Of a DNA stretch of 64,000 nt, positions 17,111-25,297 are shown one piece after another. A program made the translations under genes and the position numbers. The first letter of the stretch is position 1. Every line of letters starts with the position of its first letter. A model generated the notes under the pieces. That model worked only from the letters and a program-made list of their open reading frames with translations, ran no database searches and was not told where the DNA came from. The stretch comes from Pseudomonas sp. DTU_2021_1001937_2_SI_NGA_ILE_001 (lineage in GTDB: Bacteria; Pseudomonadota; Gammaproteobacteria; Pseudomonadales; Pseudomonadaceae), in NCBI RefSeq assembly GCF_032463525.1, contig NZ_CP135972.1:33863-97862 (forward strand), in the 5' to 3' direction.

Positions 17111-17899
17111 ATGAAAAAACTGCTTCCCTGGCTGCTCGGTGGCGCTCTTTCCTTCCTGCCACTGTCTTTACTTCACGCAGCCACGACCAAGCCCGTACAA
17201 CTCACCGTACTGGCTTCCAGCGCCACCATGGGCGCCTTCCAAGCCCTGAGCGCCGACTACGAGAAACGCACCGGCGTCCGCCTGGTGGCCGAGGTAGCGC
17301 CCTCCACCGGCAACTTGCCCCAGGCGATTCCCGAACGCCTGGCCCGCCAGGAAATGGCCGACGTGGTGCTGCTCACCCGCCAGGGCCTGGACCGGCTGAT
17401 CAAGGAAGGGCATGCCGATGCCGACAGCCGCGTCGAGCTGGCCAAGGCCTTCATCGCCATGGCCGTTCCTCAGGGCGTTCCAAAGCCGGACATCAGTACC
17501 CTGGAAAGCTTCCGCCAGACCCTGCTCGATGCCTCGTCCATCGCCTACCCGGACAGCTCCAGCGGCCTGTATGTATCGCGCGTGCTGTTCAACCAGATGC
17601 ACCTGACCGAACGGCTGCAAGACAAGAGCCGCATGATCAGCAATGAACCGGTCGGCGCGGTACTGGCGCGGGGCGAAGCGCAACTGGGCTTCCAGCAATT
17701 GAGCGAACTGAAACAGGCCGAAGGCATCCAGATCGTCGGTCTGATCCCCGATCAGGTCCAGCAGATGACCCTGTACTGCGGCGCCGTGACCACATACAGC
17801 GCTCATCCGGCCGATGCCAAGGCCTTGCTCGACTACCTGGCCTCGGGCGAGGCCGCCGCCGCCCTGCGCAAGAGCGGGCTGGAACCGGTGGTGCGCTGA
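17111..17899 (+). CDS. Periplasmic substrate-binding protein, molybdate-binding (ModA)-like
   Basis: A 262-residue protein with a clear Sec signal peptide (MKKLLPWLLGGALSFLPLSL, cleavage after LLHA-A). The mature part has ModA/PBP-II features: VQLTVLASSATMGAFQALSA at the start, ADVVLLTRQGLDRL, and the ligand-site loop AYPDSSSGLYVSRVLF. No ABC permease or ATPase for it is nearby; the following wzm/wzt genes are of the polysaccharide type. An orphan ModA-like protein of this sort may bind an oxyanion or another small anion, and the substrate is unknown. Confidence 0.75.
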   Translation: MKKLLPWLLGGALSFLPLSLLHAATTKPVQLTVLASSATMGAFQALSADYEKRTGVRLVAEVAPSTGNLPQAIPERLARQEMADVVLLTRQGLDRLIKEGHADADSRVELAKAFIAMAVPQGVPKPDISTLESFRQTLLDASSIAYPDSSSGLYVSRVLFNQMHLTERLQDKSRMISNEPVGAVLARGEAQLGFQQLSELKQAEGIQIVGLIPDQVQQMTLYCGAVTTYSAHPADAKALLDYLASGEAAAALRKSGLEPVVR

Positions 17900-17940
17900 C
17901 ACCACCCCGTGCTGCCGTTCATCCCGTCGGTATCGATACC

Positions 17941-17951
17941 GGCGGTAGGTC
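17941..17951 (+). promoter_or_regulatory. ops-like element upstream of the Wzm/Wzt operon
   Basis: GGCGGTAGGTC matches the first eight bases of the RfaH-recruiting ops element (GGCGGTAGCGT) and lies 88 bp before wzm, in the untranslated leader. In enterobacteria ops/RfaH lets long surface-polysaccharide operons escape polarity. The match is partial. Confidence 0.35.
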
Positions 17952-18038
17952 CTGGTATTTCGGCTAGCCTGTCCTGATCGGCAGTCATGTTCATGAAGTC
18001 GTCGCCGTTTTCTCCGGTTTCTTTACGGATACTGCACC

Positions 18039-18818
18039 ATGAAAACGGGCATCGACGACCTGCGCCAGTCCCTGGCCAGGCCTGACATCTGGCTGCATTT
18101 CTCGCTCAGCGACACCCGCGCGCGGTACATCCGCAGCACGCTGGGTCCTTGGTGGATCACCCTGGGCACGGCGCTGGGCGTCATCGGCCTGGCACAGGTC
18201 TGGAGCCTGGTGATGCACACCGACCTGGCCAGCCTGATGCCCAGCCTCGCCGTCGGGCTGGTGCTCTGGTACATGATCGCCGGCATCCTCACCGAGTCGG
18301 CCAACGGCTTCACCCATCAGGCCGCGATCATCCGCAACTACCCTCTGCCGCTGCTGCTGCACGTACTGCGCCTGGTCACCCGGCACCTGATCAACTTCGC
18401 CCACAACCTGCTGATCATCGTCCTGGTATTCCTGATCTACGGCTTTCCGGCGCCGCTCAACCTGCTCTGGGCCCTGGCTGGGCTGCTGATCCTGGTGCTC
18501 AACCTGGGCTGGCTGGCGCTGCTGATCGCCACCCTGGGCGCACGCTTCCGTGACCTGGGGCCCTCCATCGAGGCCTTGATGCCCGTACTGTTCTTTCTCA
18601 CCCCGATCCTCTACAAGTCCTCGGACCTCGCGGCGGCCGCCGCCTGGTTCGACTACAACCCGCTTACCCGGCTGTTCGTGCTGGTCAAGAACCCGCTGCT
18701 GGAACTGCCTTTCACCTTGAACGATTACCTGCTGATGCTCGCCCTGGCGGCCGTTGGCTGGACCCTGGCGTTGCAGCTGTTCAGCCGCTCTCGCCAGCAC
18801 ATCGTGATGTGGCTCTGA
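18039..18818 (+). CDS. wzm: ABC-2 polysaccharide export permease
   Basis: A 259-residue inner-membrane protein with about six hydrophobic segments (about 35-55, 65-85, 110-140, 145-175, 180-195 and 230-250). It has the ABC-2 family pattern RYIRSTLGPWWITLG at the start of the first helix and FFLTPILYKSSDL near the fifth. Wzm/KpsM proteins export finished undecaprenol-linked polysaccharide with a paired ATPase. That ATPase is encoded 1 nt downstream. This is the only Wzm-type permease gene in the window. Confidence 0.88.
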   Translation: MKTGIDDLRQSLARPDIWLHFSLSDTRARYIRSTLGPWWITLGTALGVIGLAQVWSLVMHTDLASLMPSLAVGLVLWYMIAGILTESANGFTHQAAIIRNYPLPLLLHVLRLVTRHLINFAHNLLIIVLVFLIYGFPAPLNLLWALAGLLILVLNLGWLALLIATLGARFRDLGPSIEALMPVLFFLTPILYKSSDLAAAAAWFDYNPLTRLFVLVKNPLLELPFTLNDYLLMLALAAVGWTLALQLFSRSRQHIVMWL

Positions 18819-18819
18819 A

Positions 18820-19587
18820 ATGCCCGGCATCGAGTTGCGCAACGTCTCGCTGACCTTTCCGGTGATCAGCGAATCCGGTGCCTCGCTGCGCCGGCGTCTG
18901 GTGCGCATGAGCACCGGTGGCGCGCTGTCCAGCGACCATGAGCACACGGTCTATGTGCAGGCGCTCAAGGACATCAACCTGAGCATCCGCGACGGCGACC
19001 GTATCGGCCTGGTCGGTCATAACGGCTCGGGCAAGAGCACGCTGTTGCGCCTGCTGGCGGGTATCCACACGCCGACGCAAGGCAGCCTGCGCATTGACGG
19101 CAGTACCCGCGCCCTGCTGGAGCTGGGCGTGGGGATCGACCATGAACTGTCGGGCCGCGCCAACATCGGCCGCCTGGCACGCCTCTATGGCTACCCGCTC
19201 CAGCAGCTGCCAGACGCCATCAGCGACATCGAAGACTTCTCCGGGCTGGGCGGTTACCTGGACCTGCCGGTGCGCTCGTATTCGTCCGGCATGCAACTGC
19301 GCCTGATGTTCGCCGTCTCGACCCTCTACCCCACCGACATCCTGCTGATCGACGAAGTGCTGGGGGTGGGCGACGCGGCCTTCCAGGACAAGGCCCGGCA
19401 ACGCATGGAGCAGCTCATGAAGCAGTCCAAGATCGTCGTGCTGGCCTCGCATTCCCCCTCGCTCATTCAGCGCTTCTGCACCACCACGCTGCGTCTGGAG
19501 GCCGGCAGCATCGTCGACATCACATCCCAGGGAGGCCCTGATGATCAAGTCAGCCATGCTGAGGATCATAAAAACTATAGCCTTTGA
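18820..19587 (+). CDS. wzt: Polysaccharide export ABC ATPase (Wzt without carbohydrate-binding domain)
   Basis: A 255-residue ATPase starting 1 nt after the wzm stop. Walker A is GHNGSGKSTLLR, the Wzt/KpsT signature variant is YSSGMQLRLMFA, and Walker B is ILLIDEVLGVGD. An extra N-terminal loop (about residues 15-45) precedes the first strand in this subfamily. The protein ends soon after the ATPase fold, so it lacks the C-terminal jelly roll that reads O-antigen end caps in E. coli O8/O9a Wzt. It therefore probably exports glycan without cap recognition, unlike the Wzt at 59124. Confidence 0.9.
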   Translation: MPGIELRNVSLTFPVISESGASLRRRLVRMSTGGALSSDHEHTVYVQALKDINLSIRDGDRIGLVGHNGSGKSTLLRLLAGIHTPTQGSLRIDGSTRALLELGVGIDHELSGRANIGRLARLYGYPLQQLPDAISDIEDFSGLGGYLDLPVRSYSSGMQLRLMFAVSTLYPTDILLIDEVLGVGDAAFQDKARQRMEQLMKQSKIVVLASHSPSLIQRFCTTTLRLEAGSIVDITSQGGPDDQVSHAEDHKNYSL

Positions 19588-20962
19588 GGTGTTTGGCCCT
19601 TATGCCTGCCGCCTGGCGCTGGCCACCCACCATGAGGCCGCCTCACCGGCCCGCCTGCCAGCGCGGGCGCGCATGGCCTACTACGCGCTACAAGGCATGA
19701 GCCTGGTGATTCCGCTGCCGCGCCTGATGCGCGACCAGGAAAAGGCCGAAATCGAGCGGCCGCAGATCTACGACGAGCACCTGCTCAACCTGATGGTCAA
19801 CCGTATCTACAACCTGCCCGAAGTGCAGGTCGACCCCGCAGCGCCGCGGCGCATCAACGTGCTGGTGCCGGCGTTCACCATCAGCACCATTTCCGCCGGT
19901 TTCTTCGGGGTCTTCAATGTCGCGCTGTTCATCGCCGAACAGGGCTATCGGGTGCGCCTGGTGCTGTTCGACAACTTCAACTACGACGCCCGACAGTTCC
20001 GCGAAGCCCTGGCGCGCTTCCCGACCATGGAGAAGCTGTTCGAGCGCCTGGACATCGAGTACATCGGCGCCCGCACCCAGCCGCTGCGCGTTTCAACACA
20101 TGACAACTGCGTGGCCACGGTGTGGTACAGCGCCTACTTCGCCGAGAAGATCGCCGGCCTGACCGGTCAGCGGCCCTTCCTGTACCTGATCCAGGACTTC
20201 GAGGCGGCGTTCCACCCGTTCAACAGCCTGTATTGCATGGCGCGCCGTTCCTACGCGCTGCGCTACCACACCCTCGCCTCGTCCAGTGCCCTGCTCGCCT
20301 ACCTCAGACAGCAGGCGATCATCAGCGACGACCCGCAGCTGCGTGCGAGCAGCTTCAATAACGCCTGCTCGTCATCCATCTACCCGGCCGAACAGTTTCG
20401 CCAGGCCAAGGCTCAGTCCGGCAAGCGCCTGGTCTTCTACAGCCGCCCGGCGGTCAACCGCAACATGTTCGAGATGGCCGCCCTGGCGCTGATCGAGGCC
20501 TTCAAGCAGGGCGCCTTCGCCGCCGAAACCTGGGAGTTCTACGGCATGGGCATCGGCAACACCACCGTCCAACTCGGCCCCGGCGTCGTCGTGCGCCAGC
20601 TGCCGCGCATGTCGCTGCAGGAGTATCAGGACGTCACCAAGACCTTCGACCTGTGCCTGACCCTGATGTCTTCGCCCCACCCCAGCCTGATACCGATCGA
20701 CCTCGCCGCAGCGGGCGCCATCGTGGTCACCAACACCTTCGAGACCAAGACGGCCGACTACCTCACCGGCATTTCCGCCAATATCATCCCCGCGCCCCCG
20801 GAACTGCCTGCCCTGACCCAGGCCCTGGTCGAAGGCGCACGCCGCACCGCCGACGTCGAAGCGCGCCTGCGCCACGCCGAGGTGAACTGGCCTCGCAGCT
20901 GGGACGAAACCTGGACGGATGCGCACCGTGCCATGATCCGCGAGGTGTTTGCCGATGTCTGA
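19541..20962 (+). CDS. Glycosyltransferase, WsaF-like (GT4-type)
   Basis: A 473-residue protein overlapping the wzt end by 47 nt. GGAGG at 19531-19535 gives good spacing to ATG 19541. The N-terminal domain contains INVLVPAFTISTISAGFFGV and the ATVWYSAYFAEKIAGLTGQR and FLYLIQDFEAAFHPF segments. The C-terminal Rossmann half contains YSRPAVNRNMFEMAALAL and LIPIDLAAAGAIVVTNTFET. This layout is found in WsaF-type rhamnosyltransferases of S-layer and O-antigen glycan clusters. The acceptor and sugar are not determined by sequence. The tight overlaps with wzt and the next gene make it part of the same operon. Confidence 0.75.
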   Translation: MIKSAMLRIIKTIAFEVFGPYACRLALATHHEAASPARLPARARMAYYALQGMSLVIPLPRLMRDQEKAEIERPQIYDEHLLNLMVNRIYNLPEVQVDPAAPRRINVLVPAFTISTISAGFFGVFNVALFIAEQGYRVRLVLFDNFNYDARQFREALARFPTMEKLFERLDIEYIGARTQPLRVSTHDNCVATVWYSAYFAEKIAGLTGQRPFLYLIQDFEAAFHPFNSLYCMARRSYALRYHTLASSSALLAYLRQQAIISDDPQLRASSFNNACSSSIYPAEQFRQAKAQSGKRLVFYSRPAVNRNMFEMAALALIEAFKQGAFAAETWEFYGMGIGNTTVQLGPGVVVRQLPRMSLQEYQDVTKTFDLCLTLMSSPHPSLIPIDLAAAGAIVVTNTFETKTADYLTGISANIIPAPPELPALTQALVEGARRTADVEARLRHAEVNWPRSWDETWTDAHRAMIREVFADV

Positions 20963-21812
20963 ACAACACGCCCTGCAACAGGCCCTGCAGCAGGCCGGCG
21001 AGCGCCTTGGCTGCGACAAGGTCATCCCGCACGGCTACCACGTCCACTATGCGCGACACCTGCTGCACTGGTGGCACCAACCGCTGCGCCTGCTGGAAAT
21101 CGGCATCGGCGGCGAAGACCGCGAACTCGGCGGCGCCTCGTTGAACATGTGGCACCAGGTGTTCGAACAGGCCGAGCTGTATGGCCTGGATATCTACCCC
21201 AAGCAGGCCCTGGACCGGCCACGCCTGCAGACCTTCGTGATCGACCAGGGCGACCCGGCTGCGCTGCGCGAGTTCGCCCGCCAGCACGGTCCCTTCGACG
21301 TGATCATCGACGACGGCAGCCATCGCCGTTCCGACCAGCTGGCCAGCCTGTTCAACCTGATCGAGCACGTGCGCCCCGGCGGCTACTACATCCTCGAGGA
21401 CTACTTCACCGCCTACTGGCCGGTGTACGACGGCTCGACCCTGGCCCGCGACTTCCTCGACACGCCGGTACGCTGGCTCAAGCAGACCATCGACATCATC
21501 AACATCAACAACCTGCTGTCCGAACAGGTGCGCCGCCAGGTACCGAACTGGAAGATCGACGCCTTGCACGTCTACCCCGGCATTGCCTTCATCGGCAAAA
21601 GTCACCACAGCCCACCCAGCGAGATTCCCAACGAGCACTTCCTGCTCAACCAGATCGAACTCGACGAGCTGCGCTACGGCATCTACAAGCAGCTGTTCTT
21701 CACCCACAGCCGCGACCCGATGCAACACCTCGAGGCCCTGCTGGAAATCAAGAAATGGGTCGATGCGAGCATCCAGACCGCCGATGAGGCGCTGAAGCCG
21801 AAGAGCTCTTAA
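20955..21812 (+). CDS. Class I SAM methyltransferase, TylF/macrocin O-methyltransferase-like
   Basis: About 285 residues from ATG 20955, which overlaps the preceding stop (ATGTCTGA) and has GAGG 9 nt upstream. LLEIGIGGED is the SAM-binding motif I, LYGLDIYPK marks the acidic ribose-binding residue, and DVIIDDGSHRRSDQ is the metal-dependent catalytic motif shared by TylF, MycE and the rhamnosyl O-methyltransferases. YYILEDYFTAYW follows. It probably methylates a sugar of the polysaccharide exported by the adjacent Wzm/Wzt, for example as decoration or end-capping. It is the last gene of the operon; the second iteron array begins 47 bp later. Confidence 0.8.
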   Translation: MSEQHALQQALQQAGERLGCDKVIPHGYHVHYARHLLHWWHQPLRLLEIGIGGEDRELGGASLNMWHQVFEQAELYGLDIYPKQALDRPRLQTFVIDQGDPAALREFARQHGPFDVIIDDGSHRRSDQLASLFNLIEHVRPGGYYILEDYFTAYWPVYDGSTLARDFLDTPVRWLKQTIDIININNLLSEQVRRQVPNWKIDALHVYPGIAFIGKSHHSPPSEIPNEHFLLNQIELDELRYGIYKQLFFTHSRDPMQHLEALLEIKKWVDASIQTADEALKPKSS

Positions 21813-21858
21813 CTGACCTGTAGTGCGCCTGACCCTGTGCTGAGAATGTTCCTACACG

Positions 21859-22207
21859 TAATGTGGAAGGATTCAGGGTCATGCGCAGATCCATCCTGCG
21901 CCCTGCCCAATCACCCGGGCCAGATAGCCCCTGGGGTGACCGTCGCATCAAGAAACGATTCGTCATGTGGTGTGATTCAGGGTGGCTGCTGCCTCTCGGC
22001 TCAGGCCTGGGGCCTGCCCTGAGGGGCTGGTTTCCAGCGCCGTGCGCTTTTTCTCTTTTTAATCTTTTAAAGCTTTTAGGACCGCTACAGGCCTTGATAT
22101 ACGCGGCCTCCAGCTTCGAAATGTGGAGGGATTCAGGGTGTAATGTGGTGTGATTCAGGGTGAGATATGGAGGGATTCAGGGTGGTAATGTGGTGCGATT
22201 CAGGGTG
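21859..22207 (+). repeat. Iteron array of replicon 2 (6 x 22 bp)
   Basis: Six direct repeats of TAATGTGGTGTGATTCAGGGTG or close variants start at 21859, 21963, 22119, 22141, 22163 and 22186. The last four are almost contiguous. ATTCAGGGT is invariant. The repeats have no similarity to the iterons of replicon 1. They lie directly upstream of a Rep_3 gene, so this is a second vegetative origin. Confidence 0.9.
22046..22079. other. AT-rich segment of origin 2
   Basis: TTTTTCTCTTTTTAATCTTTTAAAGC is embedded between iterons 2 and 3 and is the only AT-rich patch here. It is a candidate unwinding element. Confidence 0.45.
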
Positions 22208-22245
22208 ACCATGGAAACCGTCGAAGCCCTTTCCACATTACCCGC

Positions 22246-23073
22246 ATGGCCCAAGAAAAAATCTATAAATCCAACGCGCTCATCGAAGCGTCCTACACGC
22301 TGTCAGTGGCTGAACAAAGGATCATTCTGGCGTGCATCGCCCAGGTCGATCGCGGTTCGCCGATTACCGATGAGGTGCTGTACAGCATCCCGGTCGCCAG
22401 CATCGTCAAGGCCACCGGGTCTGACAGTAAGTCCATCTACAAGGAACTGCTCGAGGCGTCGCGCAAGCTGCGCCAGCGTGGTGTGAGCATTGAGCTGGAG
22501 CCCAATGGCGGTGGCCGCAAGGCCAAGACCCTGGAAGCCAGTTGGGTGCAGAGCATCGTCTACAACGAGCGTGAAGGTGCCATCAGCCTGCGCTTCAACA
22601 AAGACATGCTGCCGTTCCTGACCGAACTCAAAGAGCAGTTCACGCGCTATGACCTGTCCGATGTGGCCAGGATGACCAGCCTCTACGGCATCCGGCTGTT
22701 CGAGATGCTGGTTCAGTACGCCAGCATCGGTTGCCGGGAAATCGCCCTGGCCGATCTGCGCAAATGGCTGCGCCTGGACGACAAGTACCCCCTGATGGCC
22801 GACCTGCGCCGCTACGTCATCGCACCCGCCGTAAGCCAGCTGAACGAGCACAGCCCGTTACGGGTGCGCTACGAACTCAAGCGCCATTGCCGCAAGATCA
22901 CCCACCTGAATTTCATCATCGCTCACAAGCGGCTGCCTGCGGCCGAGGCCGAGCCTGCTGCAGAAAAGCCGCCCCAGCGTATAGCGCTGTCGAACTATGA
23001 ACTCAGCCGCCTGGCGCATAAGGGAGAGAGCCTGAGTGATGCCCTGACGCGCCTGAATGCCTACATCAAATGA
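22246..23073 (+). CDS. Plasmid replication initiator, Rep_3 superfamily, replicon 2
   Basis: A 275-residue initiator beginning MAQEKIYKSNALIEASYTLS, the classic Rep_3 start (YKSN-LIEA-Y-L). LSVAEQRIILACIAQVDRGS follows, as do TSLYGIRLFEMLVQY and LRRYVIAPAVSQLNEHS of the second winged helix. It should bind the six iterons directly upstream, the last ending 39 bp before the ATG. No ribosome binding site is evident. The protein differs strongly from the initiator at 3341, so this is not a duplication. No par, mob or copy-control gene is adjacent, which suggests a replicon remnant, although the gene itself is intact. Confidence 0.93.
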   Translation: MAQEKIYKSNALIEASYTLSVAEQRIILACIAQVDRGSPITDEVLYSIPVASIVKATGSDSKSIYKELLEASRKLRQRGVSIELEPNGGGRKAKTLEASWVQSIVYNEREGAISLRFNKDMLPFLTELKEQFTRYDLSDVARMTSLYGIRLFEMLVQYASIGCREIALADLRKWLRLDDKYPLMADLRRYVIAPAVSQLNEHSPLRVRYELKRHCRKITHLNFIIAHKRLPAAEAEPAAEKPPQRIALSNYELSRLAHKGESLSDALTRLNAYIK

Positions 23074-23401
23074 ACGCAGGTGCGTGATTGCAAGACGCCT
23101 CTCTTTCTCTTGAAGGACATTTCCGAGAAAATCCCGGCCGCTTGTGCCCATGCATTCAGGCTTCTACCCTCCTGCCGTCGCTGCCAATTCAGCGACCAGG
23201 TTTGGTAGGCCTGGGTAAATGGGGCGCAAGGCGCCATCTTCTGTGAGGCGCCGTTGCGGTCAGCTTTATGGCGGCCGTGCGCTTGGCGTTCTCGGACGCG
23301 CCGGTTTTGCCCATTTACCGGTCTACCAACTTGCGCATGGCCGCCACCCTTCGTTTGGTAGCGAACGGTGACGGCTCCTGAAATCAAATGGGAGTCACCG
23401 C
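23074..23401. other. Intergenic region after replicon 2
   Basis: 328 bp without a convincing gene. Just before the next start codon, CGGTGA and CTCC (23367-23378) can pair with GGAG and TCACCG (23391-23401). The hairpin includes the GGGAG ribosome binding site. Confidence 0.4.
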
Positions 23402-23659
23402 ATGAAAAAGATCGTCCCCGACCCACCTTCCCTTCAATCATCCCTCGTCCTGCTCGAATGCCGCGTGGCCCACGCCGTCGAGCTGCTCAACTGCGCCACC
23501 GCCACGGCCTATGAAAGCGCCGAGGGCCTGCAAGGCCCGCCGCGTCACCTGGCCATGGCCAGCCTGCATCTGATCACCCAGGCGCAACTGGCGCTTAACC
23601 AGGCCCTGGACCAATGGCCGGTGCTCGCTGCCGAGCCTGAGGAGGGAATGACGGCCTGA
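23402..23659 (+). CDS. Small Pseudomonas-type protein (DUF3077/DUF6124-like), unknown function
   Basis: An 85-residue protein starting MKKIVPDPP, an opening I associate with a family of small Pseudomonas proteins found in many copies per genome. The rest is helical and rich in A, L and Q (LECRVAHAVELLNCATATAY, HLAMASLHLITQAQLALNQA). It has no signal peptide or transmembrane helix. GGGAG 6 nt before the ATG is a good ribosome site but lies within a possible hairpin. The family assignment is from memory of the start motif and size, and the function is unknown. Confidence 0.55.
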   Translation: MKKIVPDPPSLQSSLVLLECRVAHAVELLNCATATAYESAEGLQGPPRHLAMASLHLITQAQLALNQALDQWPVLAAEPEEGMTA

Positions 23660-23676
23660 TGGCTCAGCCCACTGTT

Positions 23677-23743
23677 GAGCGAGCTTGCTCGCGAAGGGCC
23701 GCGCCACCGTGCCAGACCTTTTCGCGAGCAAGCTCGCTCCAAC
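23677..23743. repeat. REP doublet (facing pair)
   Basis: GAGCGAGCTTGCTCGCGAA and TTCGCGAGCAAGCTCGCTCC face each other 26 bp apart, the usual REPIN arrangement. Confidence 0.85.
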
Positions 23744-23794
23744 GGGTTCGGTGTCAGGACCGGGAACCGATGTAACGTCGCGCCAACGCAGTGT

Positions 23795-25057
23795 CTAGTC
23801 CACGCGAATCAGTTGTACACCCAGGGACTCCAAAGCGTTCCAGTAGCCGGGGTAGGTCTTGCCCACGCACAGCGGGTCCTGGATACGAATGCCGGCGATC
23901 TTCAGGCCGGCCAGGGCGAAGCACATGGCGATGCGGTGGTCGGCGTGGGTGTCGATCAGCGCGTCCACCTGGCGCCCGGCCAGGCTCGGCTCGGCATGCA
24001 CCAGCAGGTCGTCGCCCTCCTCCACCGCCAGGCCCGGAGCAATGGCATTGAGGCCGTCGGCCAGGGCACGGGTGCGGTCGCACTCCTTGACTCGCAGGTT
24101 GGCGATGCCGACGAAGCGCACCGGTGTTGCATTGAAGGCCGCCAGCACCGCCAGGGTCGGCACCGCATCCTGCATCTGCGAACCGTCGATCACCGCCGGC
24201 ATGTGCGGGAAGCGGGCAATTACCTGGCTGGCCAGGGCGTCGGGCTGGGTGAAGGCATCGTTGGCCACGCCCAGGTCGATGTCACCACCGGTCAGCGCCT
24301 GGGCCGCCCACAGGTAGGTGGCCGCCGAAGCATCGGGCTCGATGTGGAAATCCGTGGCGCGGTAGCCGGTGGCCGAGACCTTCCAGGCGGCGTCGCCGAT
24401 GGCCTCGACCTCGGCGCCGAAGGCGCGCATCGCAGCCAGGGTCAGGTCCACGTAGCCACGCGCGCCGATCTCGCTGCCGGTCAGCGCCACTTCGAGGGGA
24501 CCCTGGCCGCAGGCGCCGGCCATCAGCAGCGCCGAGACATATTGGCTGGACAGGTTGCCATCAATCTCGATACGCCCCGCAGCCAGGCCGCCACGGCCCT
24601 TGATGGCCACCGGCGGGCAGCCACTGGGAGCACTGACGTCCACGCCCATGCGCTGCAGGGCATCGACCAGCGGACCGATGGGGCGCTTGCGCATGTATTC
24701 GTCGCCATCGACCACGAACTCATCCTCGAAGTTGGCCAGCGCGGCGGTCAGAAAGCGTGTCGCGGTACCGGCGTTGCCGAGCATCAGCGGCTGGCCCGGC
24801 GCCTGCCAGTGGCCGTTGCTGGTGACCACGAAGGTGCTGTCGTCCGGCTCGTCGACCTGCACGCCCATCAGCCGCAGCGCCTCGGACATCACCCGCGTGT
24901 CATCGCTCTTCAGCGCGCCGGTCAGGCGGCTGGTGCCCTTGGCCAGGCCGGCCAGCAGCAGGGCGCGGTTGGTGATGGATTTGGAACCCGGCGGGCTGAC
25001 CTTGCCGGTGAGCGGGCGATTGACAGGCACAACGGTGATCGTGGATTGAGGTCGCAT
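23795..25057 (-). CDS. aroA: 3-phosphoshikimate 1-carboxyvinyltransferase (EPSP synthase), stand-alone
   Basis: A 420-residue EPSP synthase, the sixth step of the shikimate pathway, transferring enolpyruvate from PEP to shikimate-3-phosphate. PGSKSITNRALLLAGLA binds phosphate. GNAGTATRFL at 94-103 is the PEP/glyphosate loop. The catalytic Asp is in GSQMQDAVPTLAVL, and VKECDRTRALADGL carries the catalytic Glu. Residue 102 is Phe where E. coli has Pro101. In many Pseudomonas the housekeeping EPSP synthase is fused to prephenate dehydrogenase, so this unfused enzyme is probably a second copy. Its start codon is followed by MRPQSTITVVPVNRPL. It is monocistronic and flanked by REPs. Confidence 0.93.
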   Translation of the reverse strand: MRPQSTITVVPVNRPLTGKVSPPGSKSITNRALLLAGLAKGTSRLTGALKSDDTRVMSEALRLMGVQVDEPDDSTFVVTSNGHWQAPGQPLMLGNAGTATRFLTAALANFEDEFVVDGDEYMRKRPIGPLVDALQRMGVDVSAPSGCPPVAIKGRGGLAAGRIEIDGNLSSQYVSALLMAGACGQGPLEVALTGSEIGARGYVDLTLAAMRAFGAEVEAIGDAAWKVSATGYRATDFHIEPDASAATYLWAAQALTGGDIDLGVANDAFTQPDALASQVIARFPHMPAVIDGSQMQDAVPTLAVLAAFNATPVRFVGIANLRVKECDRTRALADGLNAIAPGLAVEEGDDLLVHAEPSLAGRQVDALIDTHADHRIAMCFALAGLKIAGIRIQDPLCVGKTYPGYWNALESLGVQLIRVD

Positions 25058-25297
25058 GATGCCTCTGGAGGATGTCGGCGGAAAAATCGCGATCCTAGCA
25101 TGCGCAGGCCCGCTTACGGGGGGCCATGAGACCGCGACTGTTCAGGCGCCGTTCCGCGCACCGTAGCGGCGGCTTAACAATGAGAAATAACAGGGGGTTA
25201 ACGGGCAGATTTTTCAAACTTCCTGAACAGCTCGCGAGTCTTTCGTTGTGTGCACCCGTAGCGGGTGTTCCTGCCATTGACCCCGAGGATGACCACC

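Noticed and set aside
17111..18818. Reading the ModA-like protein as the binding protein of the downstream ABC genes
   Set aside because: The downstream ABC genes are of the polysaccharide-export type (Wzm/Wzt), which do not use periplasmic binding proteins.
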